Part shown: piece by piece, positions 25,138-36,073 of the stretch | Position numbering within the stretch: position 1 is the first letter of the stretch | Layout of the letters: the number at the start of each line of letters is the position of its first letter | NCBI RefSeq assembly: GCF_905475345.1 | Contig: NC_066590.1 | Location: forward strand, 868,001-932,000 | Origin: Vespula vulgaris | Lineage: Eukaryota > Arthropoda > Insecta > Hymenoptera > Vespidae | Direction of reading: 5' to 3' | DNA length: 64,000 bases | Program-made: the position numbers and the translations under genes | The notes under the pieces: generated by a model | Told to the model about the DNA's origin: nothing | Seen by the model: only the letters and a program-made list of their open reading frames with translations | The model's database searches: none

Positions 25138-25308
25138 ATGCACGTCGGCGGAGTAACAATGAAGCAACAGGTTGCCGCCGCACCGGAGTTCTATGACAGA
25201 TTGTGCAACCTTGATGGCCCGTGTAACCCTCCCTTTTCAGCCCTTTACACCCACTGGGCACTTTATGGCGTACGTTCGAGCGCGCCAGCTTTTACGACTC
25301 TTTTTTAA
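25138..25308 (+). CDS. Possible small ORF (56 codons), unrecognised
   Basis: ATG at 25138 opens a 56-codon frame ending at TAA (25306-25308). A second in-frame ATG lies at codon 8. The translation is mixed in composition (for example APEFYDRLCNLDGPCNPPF and SALYTHWALYGV), unlike the Ser-Leu and Arg-Glu frames elsewhere. No simple repeat lies within it. A 7-bp dyad (AGGTTGC at 25169-25175, GCAACCT at 25205-25211) sits inside. A pyrimidine-rich CCTCCCTTTTCAG ending near 25239 could instead be a splice acceptor. I do not recognise the peptide. The stretch could equally be a conserved non-coding element that happens to be open in one frame. It has no recognisable promoter or neighbouring exon. 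Confidence 0.18.
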   Translation: MHVGGVTMKQQVAAAPEFYDRLCNLDGPCNPPFSALYTHWALYGVRSSAPAFTTLF

Positions 25309-25671
25309 AAACAAATGGAATGAGCGTAGCCCGATCGTAAACTTATCCTGAATCTATAGATATACGAAACGTTCTTCGTTATAGTCCCAGAAACATTTTT
25401 CAAGCATTTTCATGAATCCCTCGTGGAAATTTTCCCGACGAAATATTAACTTGCGTCTCCGTTTTTTTTCTTTCTTCTTCTTCTTTTTTTTTTATTTGCC
25501 TTCCTTATCTTTTATTCTTCTTACCAAAATATCGGAACATTAAATGACGCGAATGAAAGGAGAACGCAAAGTGTAAAGCGGAATGGAATATCGAGGGGAA
25601 GGAAAATTCTTGTAGACGATAAATTCGGCAGACGCGTTAAAACGCGAAGGAATAAAAACGGAGAGTAATAA

Positions 25672-25676
<5 letters not shown>

Positions 25677-25702
<26 letters not shown>
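25677..25702. repeat. (GA)n microsatellite
   Basis: About 12 GA units. Confidence 0.95.
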
Positions 25703-25792
25703 TAAGAATTTCGCAGAATTCAGAGGTGACCTCTTAGCGATATATTCGACCCCCACTTTGAGCTCGTGTCCGCGAATTCGAAGAGTTCAGAA

Positions 25793-25838
25793 GAAGAAGA
25801 AGAAGAAGAAGAGGAGAAGGAGGAGGAGGAGGAGGAAG
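25793..25838. repeat. (AAG)n then (AGG)n
   Basis: Trinucleotide purine array changing from AAG to AGG. Confidence 0.95.
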
Positions 25839-25927
25839 GGAGGATAAGGGAGGAAAGAGGGGACGCGTGACCGGTATAGCAGCAGCTCCAGCGAGTCCCA
25901 GGATGATCTATGCCTTATGTCGAGGAT

Positions 25928-26072
25928 CTCTCCACCTCCGGCTCGTCCTTCTCCACCTCCACCTTCACCTCCACCTCCAGCTCCAACTCCAACTCTAACT
26001 CCAACTCCAACTCCAACTCCGACTCCAACTCCGACTCCAACTCCGACTCTGACTCCAGCTCCGACTCAAGGT
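25928..26072. repeat. Degenerate CTCCAA/CTCCGA hexamer minisatellite
   Basis: About 145 bp of 6-bp units, mostly CTCCAA and CTCCGA with CTCCAC and CTCCAG variants. Two phases stay open and read Ser-Asn/Ser-Asp or Pro-Thr. The open frames continue to 26137 only because the array has no stop. Confidence 0.9.
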
Positions 26073-26129
26073 CCAGCTTCGGTTCCTCTGCCGGAGAGAG
26101 TACCCCTCCTCCGCGTGGTCGCGCGCAAA

Positions 26130-26290
26130 AGGCTTAAATAATATCAACTATGCGCGGAGGAGGCACCGGACACGGTGCAGCGCTTACACACCGGGCCAGC
26201 CTACCCATTGGCCATTGAGGTGTCCGCCGGTGAGTAATGCCATAATAAATTATCCGCTGTTGGTGCTACCGCACTTGCGCCTCTTTATCT
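26130..26290. other. Complex GC-rich island with donor-like site
   Basis: Repeat-free sequence with the dyad CACCG/CGGTG (about 26165-26178), CATTGGCCATTG and a donor-like GCCG/GTGAGTAATG at about 26227-26239. Upstream sequence is the hexamer array, so an exon ending here is not convincing. Confidence 0.22.
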
Positions 26291-26321
26291 CCCTTCCTTT
26301 CTCTAGCCGAGCATCTCCTCT

Positions 26322-26345
26322 CTTCTTCTTCTTCTTCTTCTTCGT
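26322..26345. repeat. (TTC)n trinucleotide
   Basis: About 7 TTC units in a T-rich patch running to 26410. Confidence 0.9.
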
Positions 26346-27306
26346 CTTCCTCCTCTGCTTCTTCTACTTCTTCTTTTTCTTCCCTTTTCTTCCCCCCTTT
26401 TTATTTTTCCTTCTTTATTATCAAGCACTCTCGACTTTACTTTATTTAGCTACTTCGCGAGTAACGATCTACATATGTATGTGTATATATTATATGTATA
26501 TTTAACATGCATACTGGTAAACGTAAAAACTCGTAGAGCAAAGTCTTATGAGATTCCGATTGGATCGTATTAATATGATAAAACACGGTTCAATGCGGGT
26601 CAGCCTTCGCGTTTCTTTTTTTTCCCCCTTTTTTCCTTTTTTTTTTTTGCTTTCAATGATCCCGAATAGATTTGCCAACTCAAAGGGTTAGGTTACTAGG
26701 TAGAAAAATGTGAAGAAAAAAAGAGAAAAAAGAACGAGAAATTGCTGCAACGAAGGATAACGAGCGATCGATCTGATCGTTCTGAATTAATATTAGATCT
26801 TGTCTCTTGAAATGTCGCAAGAGGTGCATTTGCGTTAGTAGCAATGAAAGTGTTTCAGTTTGGTAGCGTGGTAAGGAAATAAGATGGTAATTTTTTTTTT
26901 TTAGTCGTCGTTCGTCTTCTCGTTGGGATTGGATGGTGCGTGCGATCGTACCATTTGGTAGATGATCTCTTTCACTGCGAACGCCCACGCACGAACTGGT
27001 AGGAAAGGATTGACCGCATCCTCGCGGAGGGTCGCACACGTCTCTTCCTGTTACATCGTATTAAATTGCTCGAGAAGTTTCTTCTCTCTCTCTTTCTCTC
27101 TCTCTATCTTTCTCTTTCTGCCTCATGTTAGGGATATACTCGTAAAAGAAAAAAAGAATATACATATACTGTTTTAATTTTTAGATTGTCATTAATACCA
27201 AAGGTCACCATTATTTTCAGAATAATTCTTAAAATCGTTCCAGGAAATTCCAAGTAAATTAGATCGTTTCTCAAAAAGGATTTATTTTACATCGAGGTCG
27301 CTGTAT

Positions 27307-27328
27307 GCTCCTCCCCTCCTCCTCCTCC

Positions 27329-27354
<26 letters not shown>
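27307..27354. repeat. (CTC)n trinucleotide
   Basis: About 13 pure CTC units after CTCCCCTC. Confidence 0.95.
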
Positions 27355-27359
<5 letters not shown>

Positions 27360-27483
27360 GTAAAAGAATTTTCTCTAAAGCTAGAGAGAAGAATTTTCCA
27401 CGAATAGATCTGCAATTTCACGCGGGGTAGCGTGCGGAAAGTCCGCGGTAAAACGCGAAACGTTGGATCACTTTGGATTATCT

Positions 27484-27518
27484 CGGTTGTGACCGTTTAC
27501 GGTCACCGATTACAACCG
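27484..27518. other. Nested inverted repeat (35 bp)
   Basis: The inner dyad GTGACCGT and ACGGTCAC (27489-27506) is perfect with only TT between. The outer arms CGGTT (27484-27488) and AACCG (27514-27518) pair around it, leaving a 7-nt bulge on one side. The flanks are free of simple repeats. Confidence 0.65.
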
Positions 27519-28436
27519 TGCGTTACCTTTTACATTGAAATGGAATTACGTTGTCGCAGTTGCTGGCAAGAAAGAGAGAGAAAAGAGCCACGTTTAAATC
27601 CTCGGAGCTTTCCTTTTTTTTTTTTGGTTTTTCAATTATTTCCGTTCCGTGGGTACACACACATACACGCATTCACGCACGCATACGTTTCTTCCTTTTT
27701 TTTCAGTTAACTCGACGATTTTCGTATTTTTTTTTTTTTTCATTTTTCCATCCTTTTTTTTTTCTTACAAAGTAGTTTAAGCAGGAAGGAAATAAAAAAT
27801 AATCATTTTCGAAGTCGATGTCATCGAGACACGAAGTAGAGAGAGAGAAAAGAGAAAGACTCTTTACACAAGTGACAAGAACGATCCGTGTTTCTCGAGA
27901 AGGAACCGTAGCGAGGAGGGTTCGCCGCGAATACGAGGGACGACAGCGACAAGGAGAGAACGCTAGGCGATAATCGATCACGCGTGCTCGAACTCGAAAG
28001 TCGATTTTCGAGAGGCGACGAAACGAAAAGAAGAGGATCTCGGTTCGGGTTCGTCCCTTCCGCTTCGATTGCTCTTCTCCGATCGTACCCAACGTCTAGT
28101 TCTGATTATTATCGTATCGAATATTATTTTCCCATCGAGTAATATCGCGTTTATTGCAGATTCTTTTACGTCGGCTACATCATTTCGCGTTGTTAAGAAT
28201 TCTTTCTTACCTTTTTCATCTTTTTTTTCTCTCTCTCTCCTTTTTCTTTATTTGTTTTGTAATCCTTATTAAACGAACGTAATAAAGGAGACCACACGTA
28301 AGTGTATCTATGTATATCTATGTTTATATACGTGTATACGTCGCCGCTTACGATATATAGGAATAATAAATAATAAACGTACGCGGTGTGTCGTATCGTT
28401 TGCAAAAAAGACGGATCGAAGGAAGGAACGATTACA

Positions 28437-28482
28437 GTAGTAGTAGTAATAGTAAGGATAGTAGTAGTAGTGATAGTAGTGG
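28437..28482. repeat. (GTA)n trinucleotide
   Basis: Interrupted GTA units. The plus strand reads Val/Val-Val runs. Confidence 0.9.
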
Positions 28483-29859
28483 TATTGGTAATGTTAGTTC
28501 GAAACGGAGGAGACCCGGACACAGGCGTCGTTAGGATAACCTTTTTCACGGTGACGTTGATAGAACGTTTCTCTCCAGGCCTCGATGTATCTATTCGGCA
28601 TAACGCGCGAGAGTTATATCGGTACCACCTTCCACCACGCTTACGTTCTTGGTATCGTTCGAAGGGAAAAAAAAAATTAGGGGGTTGGGAGAGGGGAGGA
28701 ATAAATTATTATATCGTCGAGGCGAACGTATTAATTCTCACTCGTAATACAGAATATTTTTCGAGCATTTTCTTCGGCGTTAGTTACGCGGAATATCCTC
28801 GTAAAAATATTACTCCTCGAACGGCTTTTATATTCATTTCGCGCTTCCCTTTCGCTCTTTCATGCGCAAAACGCGCGTTAATATCGATCGATTAAGCACT
28901 CGCGTTGCATAAAATCGAAACCCTCTCGGGTTTCCTATTCTTTTTCCTTCCCTCTCTCTCTCTCTCTCTCTCTCCCTCGTTTCTCGTTCATTTTTTGTTT
29001 CCTTTTCTTCTGGTTTCTTCTCGCTTTTCTTCTTATTTTTCATCTTTTTTTTTTTTTGTTCAAAGCAAGAAATACGTAGCTTTTCATATTTTTTCCATTC
29101 CATTACGAAGAAAAAAAGATGGAAGGAAGGAGAAGAGGAGAAGACGAAAGAAAGAAAGAAAGAAAGAGGAAGAAGAAGGAAAAGGGGAATAAAAAAAATA
29201 TCGGACGGACGGCGCGATGGTGCGACGCGACGACTCGCGCGATATAATCTAAAGTTCGACGCGAATAAAAATCTTCACCGCACGGTCCGACGCATTGGAT
29301 AGATAGAAAAAGCTTTGTCGTGTTTGCCCGGTCAGCCTCGGTTGGTGAATCTCATTTGAATCGTAATTTACGGACTATTTGATTTCCCCTTTTCCTCTTG
29401 GACTTTGGTATTCTTTGAGAAACTATTATCGTTTAATCGTAACATTTTCCTTTTCTTTCTTTCTTTTTCTTTTCTTTTTCTTTTCTTTTCTTTTCTTTTC
29501 ATTTCGTTGCTATGCTTTTTTCTCCCCCACGTCTTTCATAAGATATAGAAAGGAAAAGTCGAACGACCGATAGTAAAGTAACAATAAAGTAAAAGAGATT
29601 TTCGTTCGGTCTAATTTGAAAGATCGAAGTTTCGATTGCTGAAAGAAACATCGTCGTTGAAAGAAGAGAAGAGACAGCATCCATCAAGAACGTTATCGCG
29701 AAGAGATCTCGATTGTAAGAAACTCTCTCGCCTTTCCTAGCTGGAAAATCCATCAAATCTTTCAACGCTGTAGCTTGTGAGCTTGGGAGACCTTATCAAA
29801 GGACTCTGTGCCTCTCGTATCTCGCTCTCTCCCTTTCTCCCTGTTTCTTTCTCTTTCTC

Positions 29860-29863
<4 letters not shown>

Positions 29864-29892
<29 letters not shown>
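29864..29892. repeat. (CT)n microsatellite
   Basis: About 14 CT units. Confidence 0.95.
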
Positions 29893-29895
<3 letters not shown>

Positions 29896-30180
29896 CGTTC
29901 GGTTCGAACTAAGCAAAATTCTCATCGACCTGGATGTCAGAAATTCGCATGAAACTCCCTCGGCCGTTTGCAACCAACCGCAGCTCGATTCCGCCTCGGG
30001 CCGTTTGAACTCGAACACGGAGTCATATGCTTTTCGCGTCCAATCGAATTCCAACAATTACCGATCACCGTTGGCCAACCCTCTTTATTTGTCTCTACAT
30101 ACGTATATACATATATGTAATATATGTAAGTATAGTATATATTTACTTATATATATATCTACGTGGAAAGAGGCAGAGAA

Positions 30181-30211
<31 letters not shown>

Positions 30212-30803
30212 AAGAGCATCGTAAACTCAAATTGCATTATTAAAATCTAATCTACCTTCGACCGAGTACGTATGTCAGGACCATTGGAAATCTGATACAT
30301 CTATCTTTGGTTCAATAGAAAGAGAGATGGAGAGAGAATGAACGTGTGCGTAGAGAAGGTCGAACAGAGGGATGAGACGAAGAGCGAGCTGAAAAGATTG
30401 AAAGATTAGAAACGATTCGAAGGATATATTCGTATCTCGGCTCGATCGGGTGAAAGTTTAATTAGGCACCCTCCCTAGCGGAGGCAGCCGCTACTTAGAT
30501 TCTTATCGGCGTCGATACTTCTCTCTCTTTCTCTCTATCTGTCTATCTATCTATCTATCTTTCTCGCATTTTATCTTTCTCTCCTTTCCCTTCGAACGTG
30601 CTTCTCGGATATCGAAACGTTCGCCATTCGTCTTGTTTGATGTCCAATATGTCCGAACCCTGCTCGTCTTTAGGGACTTAAGGAACCGTTTAGTGCTCTC
30701 GTCCCGTTGGAATATCAAAAAGGAAGGGAAGGAACTGTCCTCGGAACTCGATCCTTTCGATTTACGCGATACCTTTCTTTGAGTATGTACCTACCTTTCT
30801 TTT

Positions 30804-30850
30804 CTATCTATCTATCTATTTATCTATCTATAGATGGATGGATAGATAGA

Positions 30851-30893
<43 letters not shown>
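30804..30893. repeat. (CTAT)n then (GATA)n then (GA)n
   Basis: CTAT units (30804-30831) are followed by GATG/GATA units. The first half is therefore complementary to the second and can fold on itself. GA units follow to 30893. Confidence 0.9.
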
Positions 30894-31234
30894 GGCGCAT
30901 TCTTAGAGACATTCTACGAAAAGTTTAATTGAATTTTTAACGTCGAATCCAAGTCAAGGACTTCTTTAACGATAATTTCTTTCCTTTGGTCGAATTCAAT
31001 ATTTTCTTTCTTTTACAAGCGAAAAAGTGAAAGAAGAAATGAGGAGAGGAATAGAAGAAAAAGGGGGCAAGAAGAAGAAAAAGAGAAATAAAGAAGATTC
31101 AACAGTAAGAAAAATTATATTATAAAATTATATTATAATCTGTTCTCTTTGGGTACGTTTAAGATAGCCAGGACGGACACTAGTCCGTTTAATCTTTTCC
31201 GTAAGTCGGAGAAACGACGCATGCAGATATTCTA

Positions 31235-31306
31235 GTTAGGTAGGTCGGTCGGTCGGTCGGTCGGTCGGTTGGTTGGTTGGTTGGTAGATAGGTAGGTAGA
31301 TAGGTA
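31235..31306. repeat. Compound TAGG/TCGG/TTGG tetranucleotides
   Basis: TAGG, then about six TCGG, then about four TTGG, then TAGG/TAGA units. Only the second base of the unit changes, which suggests stepwise spread of variants (TAGG to TCGG to TTGG). Confidence 0.95.
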
Positions 31307-32317
31307 CGTCGTTTAAAGGATGTGTCTTCCAAAGAAACGCAGAGAACAGAGCGAGCGAATATTAAAGCTCCGCAGACGCTCCGTTTCGCGTTAAGACTCG
31401 GCCGTGCATAATTGAAGGGGTGGCCACCCACCCTCTTTCGTTGGCCTCTTTCCTACCACCGTCTTCCGCCTTTTTGCGGTTGCACGCTCGTTGCACTTCG
31501 CTCCGTCTACTTTGCGCGTTTGCGTTCTCTTCCTACGACTGCTTACTCACCACTCTCTTTTTCTACGAGAAAACGTCTCTAACGCCGACTTTAATCGGCC
31601 GTATCACGAGCCGTAAATAAGAGCGACGCTTCGTCGAACTTGATTCCGCGATACGTGACACGTTCAATCTCCAATTTTTCTTCTTTCTCTTCTCCTCTTT
31701 TTTTTCCCCTTTCTTTCTTTCTTTCTTGCTTCGAAAGAGAGAAATATCAAAGTTATTTTTCCAACAGTATTACATTCTATTTCTCTCGCAATTCGTAGGT
31801 CACAATCTCTTTGCAAAAATGTCGAGGAATACGTAGATACGGACGATATTAGACGATAAAATGGAGAAATCTTTTTCTATTCTTTCGAAGAGAAAAGTTT
31901 TTCAAAAGAATTTTTCGAAGGAACTCGTCATTGTTGATTCATCCGAAAAGTCTCGTTAGAAAATAAAATAAAAGGCCTGGGAAGGTCCGAGAGAAGCCTA
32001 AACGAGCACGGGTCAGGTAGGAGAAGAGGGCCCGCGGATCGTTTTAGATTCGTGAGTTTAGATTTGGAAATATTTCTGTCTCTTTTTCCCCCACCCTTCT
32101 CACCCTCTCTCTTTCTCTTGGGTCCCTCTCGTAAAGGTGGCGAAGAAACTGCGCTCGTTCGAATACCGCTGCGACAGCGGCCGATGATTATCTTTTCGGT
32201 GTTTTACGTAAATTGTAGGAGCCCGGTAAAACGCGGCAGCCGTTTCTTCGCGTATATATTCTCTTTTCGACGACAACTTGGACAACGACGACAACAGGTG
32301 AGAAGCGAGTCGTTACT

Positions 32318-32344
32318 ATCTCTCTCTCTCTCTCTCTCTCTCTC
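32318..32344. repeat. (CT)n microsatellite
   Basis: About 13 CT units. Confidence 0.95.
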
Positions 32345-33023
32345 CGAGTCTTTTTATTATTGTTATTATCCTTTTTTTTTTTTTAATCTTTTTATATCCA
32401 TCTCGTCGTCCATTCTCCATCCTTTTTTATCTTCTCCTTCCTTGCAATTAGGAATAAAAAGAAAGAAAGAAGAATAAAAAAAAAAAAAATAGGAAAAGTG
32501 GGCGGAACACGTGCGATCCTCGTGGAAAAAAGAAATGGATAAAAGAAAGAGAAGCTACTATTTAACCCTACTTATTTTCCCTTCTTAATCTTTCACATTT
32601 TCTTTTCCATCTTTCTTTCGCTCTCTCTCTCTCTCTCTCTCTGTCTCTTTTTCTCTTTCTCTTTCTCTATTTTTCTCTCAAAACGTAGTCTATACTTTGC
32701 CGTGGACGATATTTAACGAAGATCGAGGGACGATCTAGGCGTGGCCCAACCACGATATTTTCGAGACTGCTTTTCCTTTCGTTTTGGACTGCGCTTGAAA
32801 AAGCTGTTCCTTCTCTATCTTCTTTCGTTTGATTTTCGAACGAACGGTCCCTCTCATTAATCTCATCTATAATCGTTCGTGTTTGCCGTGCTTCGAGTTA
32901 ATCGTTTACGGTTTTTCGTATATTTTTTTTCGACTGTTATTTACTCGGTCCAAAAAATCTCGTTCGATTCTCATTAGATATTGTTCAACAAACGTGGAAC
33001 GATATTTATTCGATACTGCGTAT

Positions 33024-33058
33024 ATACATACATATATGTATACATACATACATATATG

Positions 33059-33106
<48 letters not shown>
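33024..33106. repeat. ACATATATGT-type repeats and (TA)n
   Basis: Two near-identical CATACATATATGTAT units precede about 22 pure TA units (33062-33106). Confidence 0.9.
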
Positions 33107-33109
<3 letters not shown>

Positions 33110-33179
33110 TTATTTTTTAATAAACGAAACGCACGTAGCCTAGCAAATTCCATTCTTCTTTCCCGTTTCGTTTATTAAC

Positions 33180-33420
33180 TCGCAGCAGGCCGTTAACGCG
33201 CAAACGCAAGCCGTGAAATTTATGAAGCGACGAGCCTATACAACGAAATGCACTTACAACGAGAATGCACGCGCGCGCGTATGCGCCTCGCGTTCAATTT
33301 TATAACGTTGCGTCCGAATTGTTCGTGGAAATTAAAGGATGCAACGTGTCGCCTTGTGAACGTTGTAGAATACTAACACGTGACAAAGCTAAACCGTAAT
33401 ATCGAAAGGACGCGTTCTCC
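33180..33420. other. Complex island, candidate regulatory element
   Basis: CpG-rich and nearly repeat-free, apart from a short GCGCGCGCG at about 33271. It includes AAATTTATGAAGCG and TCAATTTTATAACGTTGCG. It has no open frame of interest. Confidence 0.2.
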
Positions 33421-34046
33421 AACGGGACTTTTTGACTTTCTTTAAAAGGGAGAATGGGTGGTTGGGTGGGTGGAAGATATCGTCAACGTCGACGTCGTAA
33501 AAGAACGTGAAAATTTGATGCTCGGAACGTTAAGAAGAAAAATATAAAGAAATATAGAAACGTAGCTTTAAGAAGATGAGTAAAAGGGAGAAAGGGAAGT
33601 TTAAGAAAGAACGAAACGTTAAAGTTACGAGAAGCTGAGCCGGCTGATTAAAAGTACTTTTAATAGAGCTAAAAGGATAATAATACTCGGGGAAAATTTA
33701 GCGGAGCGACGCACTCGACTCTTTAAATATTCATGCCATTTAATATCGTCCATATCGTAGATACGACACCAATAAAATATCGCCTGCGCGCGAATTACGT
33801 AGACTTGACGAAAAAAAAAAAAAAAGAAAAAGTAAAGAAAATAGAAAGACCTTCGGAGGATCGTTTTAAAGAGCTCGGAATGTAAATCAAACGAAATTAT
33901 CGATCGCGATGTTCGTCGATACGAGAGAGAGAGAGGGGGGGGGGGAGAAAGAGAGCAAGGAAACTTTCGGAATAGAGATTCTTCGAAGGAAGTAGCAAGA
34001 TGTCGGAATAAAAAATTGTATAAAAACACGAAATCCCAAGAGATGG

Positions 34047-34106
34047 AAGAAGAAGAAGAAGAAGAAGAGAAAAAAAAAAAGAAAAAAAAAGAAAAGAAAA
34101 AAAAAG
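34047..34106. repeat. (GAA)n passing into A-rich tract
   Basis: GAA units followed by A runs with single G interruptions. Confidence 0.9.
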
Positions 34107-34298
34107 CAGATGGAGGCGCACTCGTTGAGAGTCGAGAAGAAAAGAGAATCAAAGTATTTTCTTGAATGAGGAAAAAAAATATTGAGGGAGGAGGGAGAGA
34201 GAGATAAAGGTAAAAGAAGAAACGTTACCTCGAATGAAAGTGCCGAGGCCGCTTAGCGTAATTTTTGTTTTCGGCTAAAAGAAGTCGCTTTCTTTGGG

Positions 34299-34315
34299 GG
34301 CTGCTAGCGGCAGCC
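34299..34315. other. 6-bp inverted repeat in GC-rich island
   Basis: GGCTGC and GCAGCC flank TAGCG. The surrounding 34220-34420 is GC-rich (GGGGCGGCCGAAGCCGGGG) and free of simple repeats. Confidence 0.5.
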
Positions 34316-34827
34316 AACGGGGCGGCCGAAGCCGGGGAACGTAACGATGCTAGCTCTAGCTCAAAGAAAAATGTGGCGGCCTCGTAATTAGAAACACGGG
34401 CCGAGTGGGTGTGGAGAAACGAAAAGATCGAAGCGGTAGCTCGTAGCGGTTCTCTTCTCTGCGGTGCATAAGGCGTATATAGAGAAAGAGAGATAGGAAG
34501 GATGGAGGAAGAAGAGGAAGAAGAGGAAGAAAAAAAAAGGAAAAAAAAAGAAAGAGGGGGTGGAAGTAGACGACTCGAAACGGCCGACAGAAATGACAGC
34601 GGTTTTCAAGGAGAATGAGCTAGGCGTGGCGACCGGCGAACGATATATTTCTTCTCCTTAACCGAGGGAAACGCAGAACGAGGATATTTTTCGTTCGTAT
34701 TGTTAGGCAAATTTACAGCGACGTTCCCGCGAGGACAGCCGGCCGAACGACGAGCTTCGCCTTTCGTTTGAACTTTTTGGACGCTCGGAGAAACGCGAAA
34801 GCGATGATTCTAAGGTCTATACTCTTT

Positions 34828-34878
34828 TCTTCCTTCCTTCCTTCCTTTCTTTTTTTCTTTCTTTCTTTCTTTCTTTTC
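34828..34878. repeat. (TTCC)n then (TTTC)n
   Basis: TTCC units followed by TTTC units. Confidence 0.9.
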
Positions 34879-35430
34879 CTTCTTTTTATTTTCTTGCGAG
34901 CTGTTTACGGTTTCGCGAATCGTCAAGTCCGAGAGTCGACTATGATAAAGCAAGAACGACGTTGTTTATTAGCCGCAGTCGTCTTCTTCAAAGAGTCTTG
35001 TGGATTTTTCGCGAAACCGTATCACGTAGTTACCTAGTGGAATTAGAAAGACAGACAATACTCGAGACTAGGAAGAAGGAAAGAGTAACTCGAGGGAGAA
35101 TGATAAATGATAAACAAAGCGTATAAGAAGAGGGGTTAAAATCGTAAATCATCGTGGACTCGTTTCGCGATGGCTTTACTGCCGAAGAGAAAGAGCCGTC
35201 AAGCTAGCTTTCGATAATGAAAATACCTACCTGCGTACTTATTTATTATTGCTCTCGAGACTATCCGCTTAAAACTCGACCTCGCTCGCGGTGCCACGCA
35301 CGGCTCCTACTAAATCCAATTATCGCGACGTGACCGATGAAATACGGCTTGCCGTTAGTATATTGTCAAGCGTTTTCGCTCCTCGATATTCTCTTTTTCG
35401 TTTCTACCTCGTTCCTCCTCCTCCTCCTTC

Positions 35431-35433
<3 letters not shown>

Positions 35434-35469
<36 letters not shown>
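35434..35469. repeat. (GA)n microsatellite
   Basis: About 18 GA units after a CTC array. Confidence 0.95.
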
Positions 35470-35471
<2 letters not shown>

Positions 35472-35963
35472 GTCTTTGCCTTTCGATCGAATAATCTTCG
35501 TCTCCGGAGAAGGCGAGAAATCGCATGTATCGTCATGGAAAACGTATTTTCCGCGCTTGCATGACTTTTGCATCATTCATACGTTCGTCGAATTTCCGAT
35601 GTTACCATGAAAATCTTTCTATGCATTTCTAGGAAAGAAACGTGTTACATAATAATCGGTATAGAAATCGTTGAATTTCAAGGAGTATCCTAATTTTCTT
35701 GAAATTTCTTGGATAAAATCAAAAAAGAGAGAAATAAAAATAGAGAGAGAGAGAAACGATACAGACACTTTACTTATTTTTTTGAACGATTATCCGAAAG
35801 TTTTGGTAAAGAACGATATAAGATATAAAAGTCTCTCATTGCCGAAAATAATTCGAAAGAATTCCGTGTAGGGAATTCGAATAGGGTAATTCGGATTCTC
35901 CTACGTCGTAGTAGAATTCAATCGAGACGATCTAAAATTCCCTCACGGATATTTTAGCGAGTG

Positions 35964-36073
35964 GAGGCGAGGCGAGGGGAAACGAGGCGAGTCGAGTCGA
36001 GAGTCGAGAGTCGAGAGTCGAGTCGAGAGTCGAGTCGAGTCGAGTCGAGTCGAGTCGAGGCGAGGCGAGTCGA
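35964..36073. repeat. GTCGA/GTCGAGA minisatellite
   Basis: About 110 bp built from 5-bp (GTCGA) and 7-bp (GTCGAGA) units, with GGCGA variants at both edges. The minus strand stays open and reads Asp-Ser-Thr-Arg-Leu type repeats. Confidence 0.95.

Larger units (their letters stand above)
25101..29400. other. Non-coding block with islands and arrays
   Basis: Beyond the possible 56-codon frame at 25138, no gene is seen. Complex islands lie at 25140-25440, 26130-26290 and 27420-27560. Purine or pyrimidine arrays are listed separately. The stretches 26740-27060 and 27860-28060 are CpG-rich and show nothing I can name. Confidence 0.65.
29401..34200. other. Non-coding block
   Basis: No gene is seen. 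Islands lie at 29900-30080 (open on both strands, no domain), 30430-30510, 32690-32780 and 33180-33420. The stretch 31600-32050 is ordinary AT/CpG sequence. A-rich runs at 32460-32490, 33810-33830 and 34070-34106 are not obvious retroposon tails, since I see no SINE body next to them. Confidence 0.65.

Noticed and set aside
25910..26141. Ser-Asn/Ser-Asp or Pro-Thr rich protein
   Set aside because: Two phases are open through the same hexamer minisatellite, so openness is a property of the repeat.
34060..34106. Poly-A tail of a retroposon
   Set aside because: The A-rich run grows out of a GAA array and there is no SINE or LINE body or target-site duplication beside it.
35964..36073. CRISPR-like array
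   Set aside because: The unit is 5-7 bp with no spacers. No CRISPR array is expected or seen in this eukaryotic sequence.
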